Counted from the stretch's first letter, positions 7,652 to 16,505 are shown. The stretch is DNA of 64,000 bases from an uncultured Aquabacterium sp. (GCF_947366995.1 NZ_CANBCC010000004.1:38393-102392), one strand, 5' to 3'. The notes: generated from the sequence alone by a model not told the origin. Made by a program: numbers and translations.

Positions 7652-8587
7652 ATGCCCCAAACGATCAACACGAACATCGTTTCGCTCAACGCCCAGCGGA
7701 ATCTGAACACCTCGCAGACCTCGCTGTCCACTTCGATGCAGCGTCTGTCATCGGGCCTGCGCGTCAACTCCGCCAAGGATGACGCCGCGGGTCTGGCGAT
7801 CGCCGAGCGCATGAACACCCAGGTCCGCGGCATGAACGTCGCGATCCGCAACGCCAACGACGGCATCTCCTTCTCGCAGACTGCGGAAGGCGCACTGGGC
7901 AAGATCGGCGACAACCTGCAGCGCATGCGTGAGCTGGCAGTCCAGTCGCGCAACGCCACGAACTCGGAAGGCGACCGCGCCAACCTGCAGAAGGAATTCG
8001 CGCAACTGCAGGGAGAAATCTCCCGGACGATCGATGGCACCAAGTTCAACGGCAAGCCGCTCTTCTCGTCCACCGCAGCCACCACACTGGAATTCCAGGT
8101 CGGCGCGGGCACGACCAACGAAGACACGATCGACATCAAGGGGGCGGTGCTCGGCGGCGGCTCCGCCATCTCTGCCTCCTCCGCGATTGCATCGACCTCT
8201 ACGTCGGCTGTGCAGGACCTCATGGCCACGGTGGTTGGCGCCTTCGACGGCACGAACGGCATTGCAATCGGTGGCGGAACGGGCAGCACACTGGCCAGCG
8301 CAGCCGAGATCGATGACGCCATCAACGCCATCGACAAGGCGCTCGACGTGGTCAACGACCAGCGCGCCGATTTCGGCGCTGCACAGAACCGTTTCGAGGC
8401 CGTGATCTCGAACCTCCAGGTGAGCGTCGAGAACCAGGCCGCGGCCCGCGGACGCATCATGGATGCCGACTTCGCCGCCGAAACAGCCAACCTGTCGCGC
8501 GCCCAGATCCTGCAGCAGGCCGGCACCGCGATGGTGGCGCAAGCCAACCAGCTGCCGCAGCAGGTTCTGAAGCTGCTGCAAGGCTGA
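7652..8587 (+). CDS. fliC: Flagellin 2
   Basis: This is a second filament subunit of 311 residues with the same architecture as flagellin 1. The ends are nearly the same (NTNIVSLNAQRNLNTSQ, DDAAGLAIAERM, NQAAARGRIMDADFA, NQLPQQVLKLLQG), while the centre differs: SAISASSAIASTSTSAVQ replaces a Gly/Asp-rich stretch. The paralogues arose by duplication. AGGAG precedes the ATG by six bases. A terminator upstream means separate expression, so the filament may hold two flagellins in different amounts or the cell may switch between them. The Ser/Thr-rich centre is again the likely glycosylation surface. Confidence 0.96.
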   Translation: MPQTINTNIVSLNAQRNLNTSQTSLSTSMQRLSSGLRVNSAKDDAAGLAIAERMNTQVRGMNVAIRNANDGISFSQTAEGALGKIGDNLQRMRELAVQSRNATNSEGDRANLQKEFAQLQGEISRTIDGTKFNGKPLFSSTAATTLEFQVGAGTTNEDTIDIKGAVLGGGSAISASSAIASTSTSAVQDLMATVVGAFDGTNGIAIGGGTGSTLASAAEIDDAINAIDKALDVVNDQRADFGAAQNRFEAVISNLQVSVENQAAARGRIMDADFAAETANLSRAQILQQAGTAMVAQANQLPQQVLKLLQG

Positions 8588-8626
8588 CATCCCGCGAACT
8601 TCTTCACGCGATGGGATCAGCGCGGC

Positions 8627-8653
8627 TCAAGTTCCGTGAACGACAGCCGATTC
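8627..8653 (+). promoter_or_regulatory. Sigma28 (FliA) promoter of fliD
   Basis: TCAAGTTC, then 11 bases, then GCCGATTC. The -10 matches GCCGATAA at 6 of 8 positions with the GCCGAT core intact, the -35 matches TAAAGTTT at 6 of 8, and the spacer is exact. It lies 60 bases before the fliD ATG. Confidence 0.75.
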
Positions 8654-8712
8654 CTTCGATGTCCGGGTGGTGAGTCACTGCCTGGACTGTTGTGCATTGA
8701 GAGGGGCAGATC

Positions 8713-10158
8713 ATGGCGTCGTTATCTTCACTGGGGGTTGGCAGCGGACTGGATGCGGAATCCATCGTCACCAAGCTGGTGGCGATCGAAAAGCAGCCCG
8801 CACAGGTCATTGCCACGCAGAACTCGAAGCTGGAAACCAAGGTTTCCACGTGGGGCAAGATCCAGAGTGCGTTTTCCGCATTGCAGGACGCTGCAAAGGC
8901 GCTGAACAAGTCCGATTTCTGGACGGCCACCACGGCGTCGTCCAGCGACGCGTCAGCGGTGGCCGTCACGTCAACGTCAGAAAGTGCGGCAGGCGCCTAC
9001 AGCGTCAACGTGTCCGCACTCGCGTCGGCGCAGTACATCGCCAGCAAGCCGTTTGCAGCCAAGACCTCCGCCGTGGGGCAGGGCGAGATCCGCATTCAGC
9101 TTGGCACCTACGCAAACGATCCGGACAACGCACCGCCCGCGGCCACCTTCAACGCGAAGGCCGCCGCGCAGGAAGTGAAGATTTCGATCGGGCCTGAGGA
9201 CAACACGCTCGAGAAGATCCGTGACCGCATCAACAGTGCGAACGCGGGCATCACCGCCTCGCTCGTCACGGACGCGTCGGGCACACGCCTCATCATGCGC
9301 GGCTCCACCGGCAGCGAGAACGGCTTCAAGGTCGACGTAACGGAAGACGCAGCCGCGCCGGGCCTCTCCGCGCTGGCGTACGACGGCACCAAGGTCAAAG
9401 CCGAGAACCCGATGGCGCGCACGCAACTCGCGGGCAATGCGGTGGCCGAGATCAACGGCATCTCGGTGTCCTCCAGCAGCAACACGTTCAGCAACGTCCT
9501 CGAGGGTGTGAGCCTGACGGTCGGAAAGGTCACCAGTTCGCCCGTTTCGGTGAACGTGACCTCAGACACCTCCAGCATCAAGAAGGGCATCGACACCTTC
9601 GTCTCGGCCTACAACAACGTCGTCAGCACCATCCGCGTTCAGACGCTGTACGACGAAGCTTCCAAGACCGCCGGCCCGCTGCAAGGCGACGCGACCGCGC
9701 GAGGATTGCTCTCCCAGATCCGAAGCCTGATGGGAAGCGAAACGGGGGCTTCAAGCGTGTTCTCGCGCCTGCCGGACATCGGCCTCGACATTGGCAAGGA
9801 CGGCACGCTCAGCACGAAGTCATCCAAGCTGAACGCCGCGCTGGACAACCTGCCGGAGATGAAGAAGTTCTTCTCCAACGTGAACGAGGCAGACACGACC
9901 AAGAACGGGATCGGGCAGCGCGTCGCAGAGCTGACCAAGAAGCTCCTCCAGGACGATGGCGCCATCGACTCCAAGACGGATGGCCTCAACAGCACCATCA
10001 AGCGCAACAAGGACAAGATCGAACGGATCGAAGACCGCGTCACGCTGATGGAGGCCCGCTTGCGGGCGCAGTACTCGGCCCTGGACACCAATGTCTCCAA
10101 GCTCAGTGGGCTGCAGAGTTACGTGTCCGCACAGCTCGCGGCCTTGAACAAGAACTGA
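8713..10158 (+). CDS. fliD: Flagellar filament cap protein FliD (HAP2)
   Basis: The protein has 481 residues. FliD caps the growing filament and folds flagellin monomers into place. The N-terminus SSLGVGSGLDAESIVTKLVA is the family signature and the C-terminal ~100 residues form the usual coiled coil (IKRNKDKIERIEDRVTLMEARL). The middle contains the flagellin-hook-IN-type segments (around QEVKISIGPEDNTLEKIRDRI). GAGGGG precedes the ATG by 8 bases. A sigma28 promoter lies upstream and fliS follows under its own promoter. Low-complexity Ser/Ala/Thr content in residues 75-100 might be surface exposed. Confidence 0.95.
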   Translation: MASLSSLGVGSGLDAESIVTKLVAIEKQPAQVIATQNSKLETKVSTWGKIQSAFSALQDAAKALNKSDFWTATTASSSDASAVAVTSTSESAAGAYSVNVSALASAQYIASKPFAAKTSAVGQGEIRIQLGTYANDPDNAPPAATFNAKAAAQEVKISIGPEDNTLEKIRDRINSANAGITASLVTDASGTRLIMRGSTGSENGFKVDVTEDAAAPGLSALAYDGTKVKAENPMARTQLAGNAVAEINGISVSSSSNTFSNVLEGVSLTVGKVTSSPVSVNVTSDTSSIKKGIDTFVSAYNNVVSTIRVQTLYDEASKTAGPLQGDATARGLLSQIRSLMGSETGASSVFSRLPDIGLDIGKDGTLSTKSSKLNAALDNLPEMKKFFSNVNEADTTKNGIGQRVAELTKKLLQDDGAIDSKTDGLNSTIKRNKDKIERIEDRVTLMEARLRAQYSALDTNVSKLSGLQSYVSAQLAALNKN

Positions 10159-10193
10159 GGGCGTAGTCACCGCCTGTTTCAGGGCTAAACGGG

Positions 10194-10220
10194 TCAAGCT
10201 TGCTCACAGCAGGTCGATAA
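10194..10220 (+). promoter_or_regulatory. Sigma28 (FliA) promoter of fliS-fliT
   Basis: TCAAGCTT, then 11 bases, then GTCGATAA. The -10 matches GCCGATAA at 7 of 8 positions, the -35 matches TAAAGTTT at 6 of 8, and the spacing is standard. It lies 37 bases before the fliS start. Confidence 0.72.
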
Positions 10221-10256
10221 CCAATACATCAGTCGTCAACCCAGCAGAGCACCAAG

Positions 10257-10724
10257 ATGTTTGCACCTGCCAGCCCGTTTTCCCGCCCTCTCCCCGCCGG
10301 AGACCGCACGATGTCCGCGATGTACAAGCAAGTGGGCGTCGAGACCAGCATCAGCGGCGCGTCTCCACACAAGCTCATCAAACTGCTGCTCGCCGGCTAC
10401 TTCGATGCCGTGGCCGAAGGCCGTGGCGCCATGAAGGCCGGTGACATGGCCGCCAAGGGCAACGCCCTGGGTCGGGCGTTGCGCATCGTCGACGAAGGTC
10501 TCAAAGCCAGCCTCGATCTGCGAGCCGGTGGAGAACTGGCTCAGAATCTGAGCGACCTCTACGGCTACGTCTGCCTCCGCCTCACTCACGCCAATCTGCG
10601 CAACGACGAGGCGGCGCTCGACGAATGCAACGCCCTCATGCAACCGATTCGTGAAGCGTGGGAAGGCATCAACGCAGGCGAGAGCCATACCGCCTACGCC
10701 TCTGGCATGGAGCTCCGCGCATGA
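10257..10724 (+). CDS. fliS: Flagellin export chaperone FliS
   Basis: The protein has 155 residues. FliS binds the C-terminal helix of flagellin in the cytoplasm and stops early polymerisation. The block YKQVGVETSISGASPHKLIKLLLAG is the family hallmark, read here in two pieces around residue 25-50, and the rest is a four-helix bundle. The ATG at 10257 is chosen because MFxPxSP-type N-termini are usual for FliS in related genera; the alternative at 10311 would remove 18 residues. The stop overlaps the next gene by ATGA, so they are translationally coupled. Confidence 0.9.
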   Translation: MFAPASPFSRPLPAGDRTMSAMYKQVGVETSISGASPHKLIKLLLAGYFDAVAEGRGAMKAGDMAAKGNALGRALRIVDEGLKASLDLRAGGELAQNLSDLYGYVCLRLTHANLRNDEAALDECNALMQPIREAWEGINAGESHTAYASGMELRA

Positions 10725-11068
10725 ACGCCCCCGAAATCCTCGGCCACCCCGACGAAGAACTCTTCCACGGCAGCCTGCTGGGCTACTACGAAGCGATCGA
10801 GACCGCCAGCCACGACATGCTCAACGCCGCCCGCAAGGGCGACTGGGACACCGTGGTGAAGCTGGAAGGCGCCTGCGCCGTGCTGATCGCGCAGCTCAAG
10901 CACGCCTCGGAAGAGCACCCGATGGGCCCGTCGGAACTGGCGCTCAAGACGCGCATCATGCAGCGCATCCTTGTCAACGACGCCGAGATCCGCAACCTGG
11001 CCGAGCCGTGGATCAACGACCTCAGTCGCATGATGGGCAACACCACCGATCCGACGAAGATGCATTGA
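10721..11068 (+). CDS. fliT: FliT-like flagellar chaperone
   Basis: This small helical protein has 115 residues and begins with MNAPEILGHPDEEL. FliT proteins are short, poorly conserved coiled-coil chaperones for FliD and sometimes inhibit FlhDC. Sequence identity to known FliT is not obvious by eye. The call rests mainly on position directly after fliS (four-base ATGA overlap), size, and the pattern of charged and hydrophobic residues (LLGYYEAIETASHDMLNAARKGD, then IMQRILVNDAEIRNLAEP). No membrane segment or signal peptide is present. Confidence 0.7.
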   Translation: MNAPEILGHPDEELFHGSLLGYYEAIETASHDMLNAARKGDWDTVVKLEGACAVLIAQLKHASEEHPMGPSELALKTRIMQRILVNDAEIRNLAEPWINDLSRMMGNTTDPTKMH

Positions 11069-11087
11069 GCCCTCGGGCTAATCCGAC

Positions 11088-11852
11088 ATGGACACCCGCA
11101 CCCCTTCCACGCCCGCATCACGCGGGCGTGTTGCCGATCTGGACGACTACCGCATCACGTCGGCCGTCGAGATTGCAGCACTGCTCCGCCAGATGCACGA
11201 CGAGCACGCACTGGTCACCCTGAGTGCGCCGGGCGGCGCCAGCTACACCACGGTGCTGCTGACCATCGACCCGCAGCGTCACACGGTGACCCTGAGTGCC
11301 GAAGAGGGCGATGCCCGCATTCAGGCCCTGCTCGACAGCAACGAGGTGTCAGCCGTCGCCTACCTTGACAGCATCAAGGTCGAGTTCGACATGGATGGCC
11401 TCGTGCTCGTGCACGGCACCCAGGGCAGCACCCTGCACGCGAGCCTGCCGACCGTGGCCTACCGCTTCCAACGCCGCGCCGCCTTCCGTGTGCAGCCGCT
11501 GGCATCGAGCACCCCCCTGGCGCGGTTGGTTCACCCGGCTCGGCCCGATGCCCCGCTCGTGTTGCGCGTGCTGGACGTCAGCCTGCATGGCGTGGCGCTC
11601 CTGCTGCCGCCCGATGCCCCCATGGTGGCCGCGGGCAGCCGCATCCAGGCTGTCGACCTGGAGCTGGACGAGGAAACCCAGCTGAGCTGCGATCTCATCG
11701 TGCACCACGTGACCGCCCTGGGCACGCAGGCCCCGGCGCACCGACTGGGCTGCGAGCTGGCCGGCATCGACCCGCGCGACCGCACACTGGCCCTGTACGT
11801 GAACCAGACGCAGAAGCGTCGACTCGCCACCTTGGGCAGCATCAAAGGCTGA
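11088..11852 (+). CDS. ycgR: YcgR-type flagellar brake, PilZ domain protein
   Basis: The protein has 254 residues. The N-terminal ~120 residues form the YcgR-N (PilZN) fold. The C-terminal PilZ domain has both c-di-GMP contacts: R130-xxx-R134 in RRAAFR and D163-x-S165-xx-G168 in DVSLHG. When bound to c-di-GMP, YcgR acts on the flagellar motor to slow or bias rotation. Position directly after the fliS-fliT pair (19 bases) suits this role and suggests shared transcription from the fliS promoter. The gene ends 47 bases before hemC, which marks the end of the flagellar block. Confidence 0.85.
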   Translation: MDTRTPSTPASRGRVADLDDYRITSAVEIAALLRQMHDEHALVTLSAPGGASYTTVLLTIDPQRHTVTLSAEEGDARIQALLDSNEVSAVAYLDSIKVEFDMDGLVLVHGTQGSTLHASLPTVAYRFQRRAAFRVQPLASSTPLARLVHPARPDAPLVLRVLDVSLHGVALLLPPDAPMVAAGSRIQAVDLELDEETQLSCDLIVHHVTALGTQAPAHRLGCELAGIDPRDRTLALYVNQTQKRRLATLGSIKG

Positions 11853-11899
11853 GCCTGCCTTTCGTGTCCCGGGAGCCGTCAGGCCCGATAATGCCGGGC

Positions 11900-12847
11900 A
11901 TGAGCACCACCGCCTTGTCCTCCTGGGTGATCGCCACCCGTGAAAGCCGCCTGGCCCTGTGGCAGGCCGAGCATGTCCGCGACATCCTGTCGCGCCGCTT
12001 CGGCCGGCCCGTCGACCTGCTGGGCATGACGACCAAGGGTGACCAGATCCTCGACCGCGCCCTCTCCAAGGTCGGCGGCAAGGGCCTGTTCGTCAAGGAA
12101 CTCGAAGTCGCGCTCGAAGAAGGCCGGGCGCACCTCGCTGTGCATTCCTTGAAGGATGTGCCCATGGAGCTGCCCGAAGGCTTCGTGCTGGCCGCCGTGA
12201 TGGAGCGCGAAGACCCGCGCGATGCGCTGGTGTCGTCCCGCTACGCGTCGATCGAAGCCCTGCCGCAAGGCGCGGTGGTGGGCACCTCCAGCCTGCGCCG
12301 CCTGGCCCAGTTGCGCGCCCTGCGCCCCGACCTGAAGATCGAGCCCCTGCGGGGCAACCTCGACACCCGTCTGCGCAAGCTCGACGACGGTCAGTACGAC
12401 GCCATCGTCCTTGCGGCCGCCGGGCTCAAGCGCCTGGGCCTCGAAGGCCGCATCCGCGCCCTCATTGCACCGTCGGTGATGCTGCCCGCTGCGGGCCAGG
12501 GCGCCCTCGGCATCGAAATCCGCACCGGCAACGCCGAACTCGCCGACGCCATCGCCTCGCTGGCCCACATGCCGACGTGGCTGGCCACGCTGGCTGAGCG
12601 GGCGGTGTCGCGCGCATTGGGCGGCAGCTGCTCGATGCCGCTGGCCGCGTTCGCCCAGTGGCGCGAAGGCCAGCTGGTGCTCGACGCCCGACTGGGACAC
12701 CCGAGCGCCAGCGGCCTGGTGGAAGCCAGCCTGAGCGCCACCCCGGCCGATGCTGCCGAAGCCGAGGCCATGGGCCAGGCGGTTGCGCGGCGGCTGCAGG
12801 AGCAGGCCGGCCCGGAATGGCTGGCTGCGCTGCACCCGGCAGCCTGA
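11900..12847 (+). CDS. hemC: Porphobilinogen deaminase (hydroxymethylbilane synthase)
   Basis: The protein has 315 residues. It polymerises four porphobilinogens to hydroxymethylbilane in tetrapyrrole synthesis. Visible features are [13 protein letters not shown] at the N-terminus, HSLKDVP with the catalytic Asp (D86), and C244 in GGSC, which holds the dipyrromethane cofactor. A GATAAT hexamer ends eight bases before the ATG at 11900, so a nearly leaderless start is possible; an in-frame ATG three codons upstream (11891) overlaps that hexamer. hemD, hemX and hemY follow, so the cluster runs from hydroxymethylbilane to uroporphyrinogen III and accessory functions. Confidence 0.96.
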   Translation: MSTTALSSWVIATRESRLALWQAEHVRDILSRRFGRPVDLLGMTTKGDQILDRALSKVGGKGLFVKELEVALEEGRAHLAVHSLKDVPMELPEGFVLAAVMEREDPRDALVSSRYASIEALPQGAVVGTSSLRRLAQLRALRPDLKIEPLRGNLDTRLRKLDDGQYDAIVLAAAGLKRLGLEGRIRALIAPSVMLPAAGQGALGIEIRTGNAELADAIASLAHMPTWLATLAERAVSRALGGSCSMPLAAFAQWREGQLVLDARLGHPSASGLVEASLSATPADAAEAEAMGQAVARRLQEQAGPEWLAALHPAA

Positions 12848-12854
12848 TCCGTCC

Positions 12855-13655
12855 ATGCCGCTGCTGGTCACGCGGCCCCAGCCCCAGGCCGATGCCTGGG
12901 TGGCCGACCTGCGTGCGGCCGGGCTCGATGCCGCGGCCTTGCCCTTGATCGCCATCGAAGGCCCGGCCGATCCTGAGCCGGTTCGCGCGCTGTGGCATGG
13001 GCTGGCAGCGCACCGACTGCTGATGTTCGTGAGCCCCGCTGCGGTGCAGTGGTTCTTTGCCCTGCGGCCGCCCGAAGCGCGCTGGCCTGCCACCTGCCTG
13101 GCTGCCACGCCGGGCCCGGGCACGGCCCGATCCCTGCAGGCAGCCGGCGCCCCCAGCGGCCTGACGCCGCAGCAGATCCTGACCCCACCCAGCCAGGCCA
13201 GCCAGTTCGACTCCGAACACCTGTGGCCCGTGCTGGCCCCACTGGACTGGGCAGGGCAGCACGTGGCCATCCTCGGCGGCGGCGACCAGTCCGACGTCAA
13301 GGGACGCACCTGGCTGGCCGAGCAACTGCGCGCGCGCGGCGCCACTGTCACCCCGGTGCTGGCCTACCAGCGCGGCCCCGGCACCTGGCAGGCACACGAA
13401 CAGGCGCTGGCTCGCGCCGCGCTGGCTCAACCCGCCACCCACCAGTGGCTGTTCAGCAGCTCACAAGCCATCGACCATCTGATCGCCCACCACCTGCCCG
13501 CCTGGTCCTGTGCTGTACCCGACTGGGCAGACCACCAGGCCCTCGTCACCCACCCGAAGATCGCCGAACACGCCCGGCGCGCGGGCTTCGGCCACATTGT
13601 TCAGACGCGGCCCACGCTCGAGGCCGTCGTGCAGGCACGACGCACGGCCGCCTGA
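12855..13655 (+). CDS. hemD: Uroporphyrinogen-III synthase
   Basis: The protein has 266 residues. HemD cyclises hydroxymethylbilane with inversion of ring D. The family is poorly conserved; recognisable parts are LLVTRPQPQADAWVADL at the start, FVSPAAVQWFF, VAILGGGDQSDVKGRTWL and FSSSQAIDHL. The order VTRP - SP-AV - L-GxG..G - SS-A is the usual HemD pattern. It starts 7 bases after the hemC stop. The reading frame stays separate from hemX, which in some bacteria is fused to it. Confidence 0.9.
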   Translation: MPLLVTRPQPQADAWVADLRAAGLDAAALPLIAIEGPADPEPVRALWHGLAAHRLLMFVSPAAVQWFFALRPPEARWPATCLAATPGPGTARSLQAAGAPSGLTPQQILTPPSQASQFDSEHLWPVLAPLDWAGQHVAILGGGDQSDVKGRTWLAEQLRARGATVTPVLAYQRGPGTWQAHEQALARAALAQPATHQWLFSSSQAIDHLIAHHLPAWSCAVPDWADHQALVTHPKIAEHARRAGFGHIVQTRPTLEAVVQARRTAA

Positions 13656-13701
13656 GTCGGCCCCACGCCTTTTTGTCACGGGCGCACGCTGGGCCGCTCG
13701 A

Positions 13702-13707
13702 TACAAT
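13702..13707 (+). promoter_or_regulatory. Possible -10 element of a leaderless hemX transcript
   Basis: TACAAT lies six bases before the GTG start of hemX, so the predicted transcription start falls on the start codon. No good -35 hexamer was seen at the right distance, and the gene could also be read from upstream. Confidence 0.3.
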
Positions 13708-13713
13708 CAAAGC

Positions 13714-14874
13714 GTGACCGATACCACCCCACCTCAAGCCACCGAGCCCGCACTGCCCGTGTCCCCTCGCGCAGGCGACGACACCGTCACCCCGTCCGGG
13801 CAGCCCGGGTGGATGCGATGGACCGTTCTGGCGCTGGCCGCCGCCGCCGTCGCGACCGGCTGGTCTGCCTGGCAGACGCAGCAGCGCGTGCACAGCCTCG
13901 AACAGGAATTGGTGCGCCGACAGCAGGACAGCCAGGGCCAGGCCACCGAGGCCCGCGTGGCCGCCAAGCAGGCCCAGGAGCTCTCGCGCGAGGCTGCGGC
14001 CCGCGCCACGCTGCTCGAAACCCGCCTGGCCGAAGTCGCCCTGCAGCGCACGCAGGTCGAAGACCTGGTCAAGAACCTCAGCCAGTCACGCGACGAGAAC
14101 CTGCTGGCCGACATCGAATCAAGCCTGCGCGTGGCCGCACAGCAGGCCTCGCTGACGGGCAGCGCCGATCCCATCGTGGCCGCACTGCAATCGGCCGATG
14201 AACGCCTGACCCGCACCCGCCAGCCCCGGCTGGACAACGTGCGCCGCGCCATCGCCAAGGACCTTGACCGCGTGAAAGCCACGCGCGTGGCCGACCTCGT
14301 CACCCTGGGCATCCGCCTCGACGAGGCCATCCGCCTCATCGACGAGGTGCCCTTGCTCAACCAGCCCGAGGCCACCATGGCGAAGGGCCGCCCGGTGCCC
14401 GCCCCCAGCCGGCCCGCGCTGCGCAACGCCCAGGCCACCAAGGGTGCCTCTGCCCCGGGCGCGGCCTCCGAAGCGGCCTCTGGCGAGCCCGGCTGGGGCG
14501 AGCAGGTGCTGGGCTGGATCAGCGGCTCTGCCCGCACCGTGTGGGATGAGACCCGCGGCCTCGTCCGCCTGACCCGCGTGGACCGCCCCGAAGCGATGCT
14601 GATGTCGCCCGAGCAGGGTTTCTTCATGCGCGAGAACATGAAGCTGCGCCTGCTCAATGCCCGCGTGGCCCTGCTGAGCCGGCAGACGCACACCGCCACC
14701 GCCGACCTGCAAGCCACGCAGCAGGCCGTGTCCCGCTATTTCGACACCAGCTCGCGCAAGACCCAGCTGCTGCAATCGCTGCTGGCCGAAGTGATCGGCC
14801 AGGGCCAGCACACCGTGGTGCCCCGCCCCGATGACACGCTGGCCGCGCTCATCGCGGTCAACGGCGGTCGCTGA
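13714..14874 (+). CDS. hemX: HemX-type membrane-anchored heme biosynthesis accessory protein
   Basis: The protein has 386 residues from a GTG start at 13714; an in-frame frame continues upstream but overlaps hemD out of frame and has no family similarity. A Pro-rich cytoplasmic N-terminus precedes a single membrane helix (WTVLALAAAAVATGWSAW, residues ~36-53). A long coiled coil (QEL...RQQDSQGQATEA) and the HemX/uroporphyrinogen-III C-methyltransferase-like domain (TRVDRPEAMLMSPEQGFFMRENMK, read as two pieces) follow. The methylase fold is absent, so the old methyltransferase name should not be taken as function. Partner hemY overlaps in role and follows by 20 bases. Confidence 0.88.
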   Translation: MTDTTPPQATEPALPVSPRAGDDTVTPSGQPGWMRWTVLALAAAAVATGWSAWQTQQRVHSLEQELVRRQQDSQGQATEARVAAKQAQELSREAAARATLLETRLAEVALQRTQVEDLVKNLSQSRDENLLADIESSLRVAAQQASLTGSADPIVAALQSADERLTRTRQPRLDNVRRAIAKDLDRVKATRVADLVTLGIRLDEAIRLIDEVPLLNQPEATMAKGRPVPAPSRPALRNAQATKGASAPGAASEAASGEPGWGEQVLGWISGSARTVWDETRGLVRLTRVDRPEAMLMSPEQGFFMRENMKLRLLNARVALLSRQTHTATADLQATQQAVSRYFDTSSRKTQLLQSLLAEVIGQGQHTVVPRPDDTLAALIAVNGGR

Positions 14875-14894
14875 GCCCCGGAAGGACCCAAGGC

Positions 14895-16151
14895 ATGCGT
14901 TCCATCGTCTGGCTTCTGCTGCTGGCCGTCGTGGCCGTGGTCGGGGCCACCGCCCTCGGCGCCAATGACGGCCTCGTCACCCTCTACTGGATGGGCTGGC
15001 GCGCCGACCTCTCGCTCAACCTCTTCCTGATCAGCCTGATCCTGATCTACCTGGCCGTGTACTCGCTGATCCGCGGGCTCGACGGCCTGCTGGACCTGCC
15101 GCAGCGCGCCCGACGCTGGCGCCTGAACCAGCGCGACCGCCTGGCCCAGGCGGCCCTGCGTGAAGGGCTGGCGCTGTACATGGCCGGCCGCTACAGCCGC
15201 GCCCACCGCGCCTGCCAGAAGGCGATCGCCATCCAGGCCGACACACCCGAACTGGCGCTCGATGCCGAGTTCACGGCCCTGGCCCACCTGCTGTCGGCTG
15301 GCAGCCTGCACCGCCTGCAGGACCGCCCGCGCCGCGACGAGCAGTTGCGTCGCGCCATCGAGCTCTCGCAGCTGACGCGCAAGCCGCGCCCGACCGAAGA
15401 GGGCGCACGCCTGATGGCCGCCGAATGCGCGCTGGAAGACCGCGACGCCCCCAAGGCCCTGCGCGATCTGGCCGAATTGCCGCCCGGCGTGGCACGCCGC
15501 ACCCAGGCCCTGCGTCTCAAGCTCCAGGCTGCCCGGCTGGCCCGCCAGCCCGTCGAGGCGCTGCGCACCGCCCGCCTGCTGGCCAAGCACCAGGGCTTCA
15601 CACCGGTTGCCGCCGAAGGCCTGCTGCGCACACTGGCCACCGAGACACTCGATTCGGCCCGCGACGCCGACCAGCTCCGCAACGTGTGGTCGCACCTCGA
15701 CCCCGCTGACCGGCGCGACGCCATGGTGGTGGCGCACGCCGCACGGCGCATGGCCTCGCTCGGCGCCCCGGCCGATGCCCGTCAGTGGCTGGCCCCGCTG
15801 TGGGACCGCCTGCCCGAGCAATCGCCCGAGGCCGTCGACGCGCTGACCCAGGCGCTGGGCGACAGCCTGATCGGCCTGGAAGCCGAGTGGCTGCCACGCC
15901 TGGATGCCTACACGCAGATGGCCCTGCGCCATCCGGGCCTGGCGCTGGTGCTGGGCCTGGCGTTGTCGGAACGACAGCTGTGGGGCAAGGCGCGCGGCAT
16001 GCTGATGTCGGCGGCCAATGACCAGGCGCTGGACACCGAGCGGCGCCGCACGGCCTGGGCCGCGTTGGGCCAGCTTGCCGAACGCGAACACCGCGACGAC
16101 GAAGCCGCTCGCTTCTACCGTCGGGCCGCGCTGCCCGGCGAACGTGACTGA
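14895..16151 (+). CDS. hemY: HemY-type protein, tetratricopeptide membrane protein
   Basis: The protein has 418 residues. Two N-terminal membrane helices (WLLLLAVVAVVGATALG and LFLISLILIYLAVYSLI) flank a short periplasmic loop (YWMGWRADLSLN), the HemY N-terminal signature. The remaining ~340 residues are TPR-like helical repeats. This gammaproteobacteria/betaproteobacteria family is linked to late heme synthesis but its reaction is not settled; it is unrelated to the Bacillus HemY protoporphyrinogen oxidase. It ends the hemC-hemD-hemX-hemY operon, 63 bases before a tRNA promoter. Confidence 0.88.
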   Translation: MRSIVWLLLLAVVAVVGATALGANDGLVTLYWMGWRADLSLNLFLISLILIYLAVYSLIRGLDGLLDLPQRARRWRLNQRDRLAQAALREGLALYMAGRYSRAHRACQKAIAIQADTPELALDAEFTALAHLLSAGSLHRLQDRPRRDEQLRRAIELSQLTRKPRPTEEGARLMAAECALEDRDAPKALRDLAELPPGVARRTQALRLKLQAARLARQPVEALRTARLLAKHQGFTPVAAEGLLRTLATETLDSARDADQLRNVWSHLDPADRRDAMVVAHAARRMASLGAPADARQWLAPLWDRLPEQSPEAVDALTQALGDSLIGLEAEWLPRLDAYTQMALRHPGLALVLGLALSERQLWGKARGMLMSAANDQALDTERRRTAWAALGQLAEREHRDDEAARFYRRAALPGERD

Positions 16152-16214
16152 CCCGCCGCGGCGGTGTGGCGCCCACCACACTGTGCCGCGGCGACGCACA
16201 AAAAGTGCACCGTT

Positions 16215-16244
16215 TTGACGGCAGGGCCGAAAACATGCTATAGT
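16215..16244 (+). promoter_or_regulatory. Sigma70 promoter of the tRNA-Arg pair
   Basis: TTGACG, 18 bases, then TATAGT. This is the strongest sigma70-type promoter seen in the window. The predicted start is near 16251, five bases before the first tRNA. Confidence 0.75.
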
Positions 16245-16255
16245 TTCACTTCTCG

Positions 16256-16332
16256 GCGGCTGTAGCTCAGTTGGATAGAGTACTTGGCTACGAACCAAGG
16301 GGTCGTGGGTTCGAATCCTGCCAGCCGCACCA
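16256..16332 (+). tRNA. tRNA-Arg (anticodon ACG), copy 1
   Basis: The cloverleaf folds with acceptor GCGGCTG / CAGCCGC, D arm with AGCTCAG...GGATAGAGT, anticodon stem CTTGG / CCAAG with loop CTACGAA (anticodon ACG), and TPsiC arm GGTTCGAATCC. The CCA end is encoded. The ACG anticodon is normally edited to ICG and reads CGU, CGC and CGA. It is 77 bases long and identical to copy 2. Confidence 0.98.
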
Positions 16333-16363
16333 GTTTCATCACTGGTAGCCGAGAACATTTTTA

Positions 16364-16440
16364 GCGGCTGTAGCTCAGTTGGATAGAGTACTTGGCTACG
16401 AACCAAGGGGTCGTGGGTTCGAATCCTGCCAGCCGCACCA
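16364..16440 (+). tRNA. tRNA-Arg (anticodon ACG), copy 2
   Basis: This is an exact 77-base repeat of copy 1, 31 bases downstream, also with an encoded CCA. Both copies should be cut from one transcript that starts near 16251 and ends at the terminator at 16463. Two copies of the arginine tRNA suit a genome rich in CGC codons. Confidence 0.98.
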
Positions 16441-16462
16441 AGCACATTGCGTTGTGCGCCAG

Positions 16463-16505
16463 AAGGTCAGATGTCTCAAGGCATCTGACCTTTTGTGTTT
16501 TTGCC
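16463..16505 (+). terminator. Terminator of the tRNA operon
   Basis: AAGGTCAGATG and CATCTGACCTT form an 11-base-pair stem around an eight-base loop, followed by a T-rich run (TTTTGTGTTTTT). It ends the tRNA transcript 22 bases after copy 2. Confidence 0.88.

Noticed and set aside
16256..16440. tRNA pair as an integration (att) site
   Set aside because: No integrase, repeat of the tRNA end further away, or foreign-looking genes are within view on either side.
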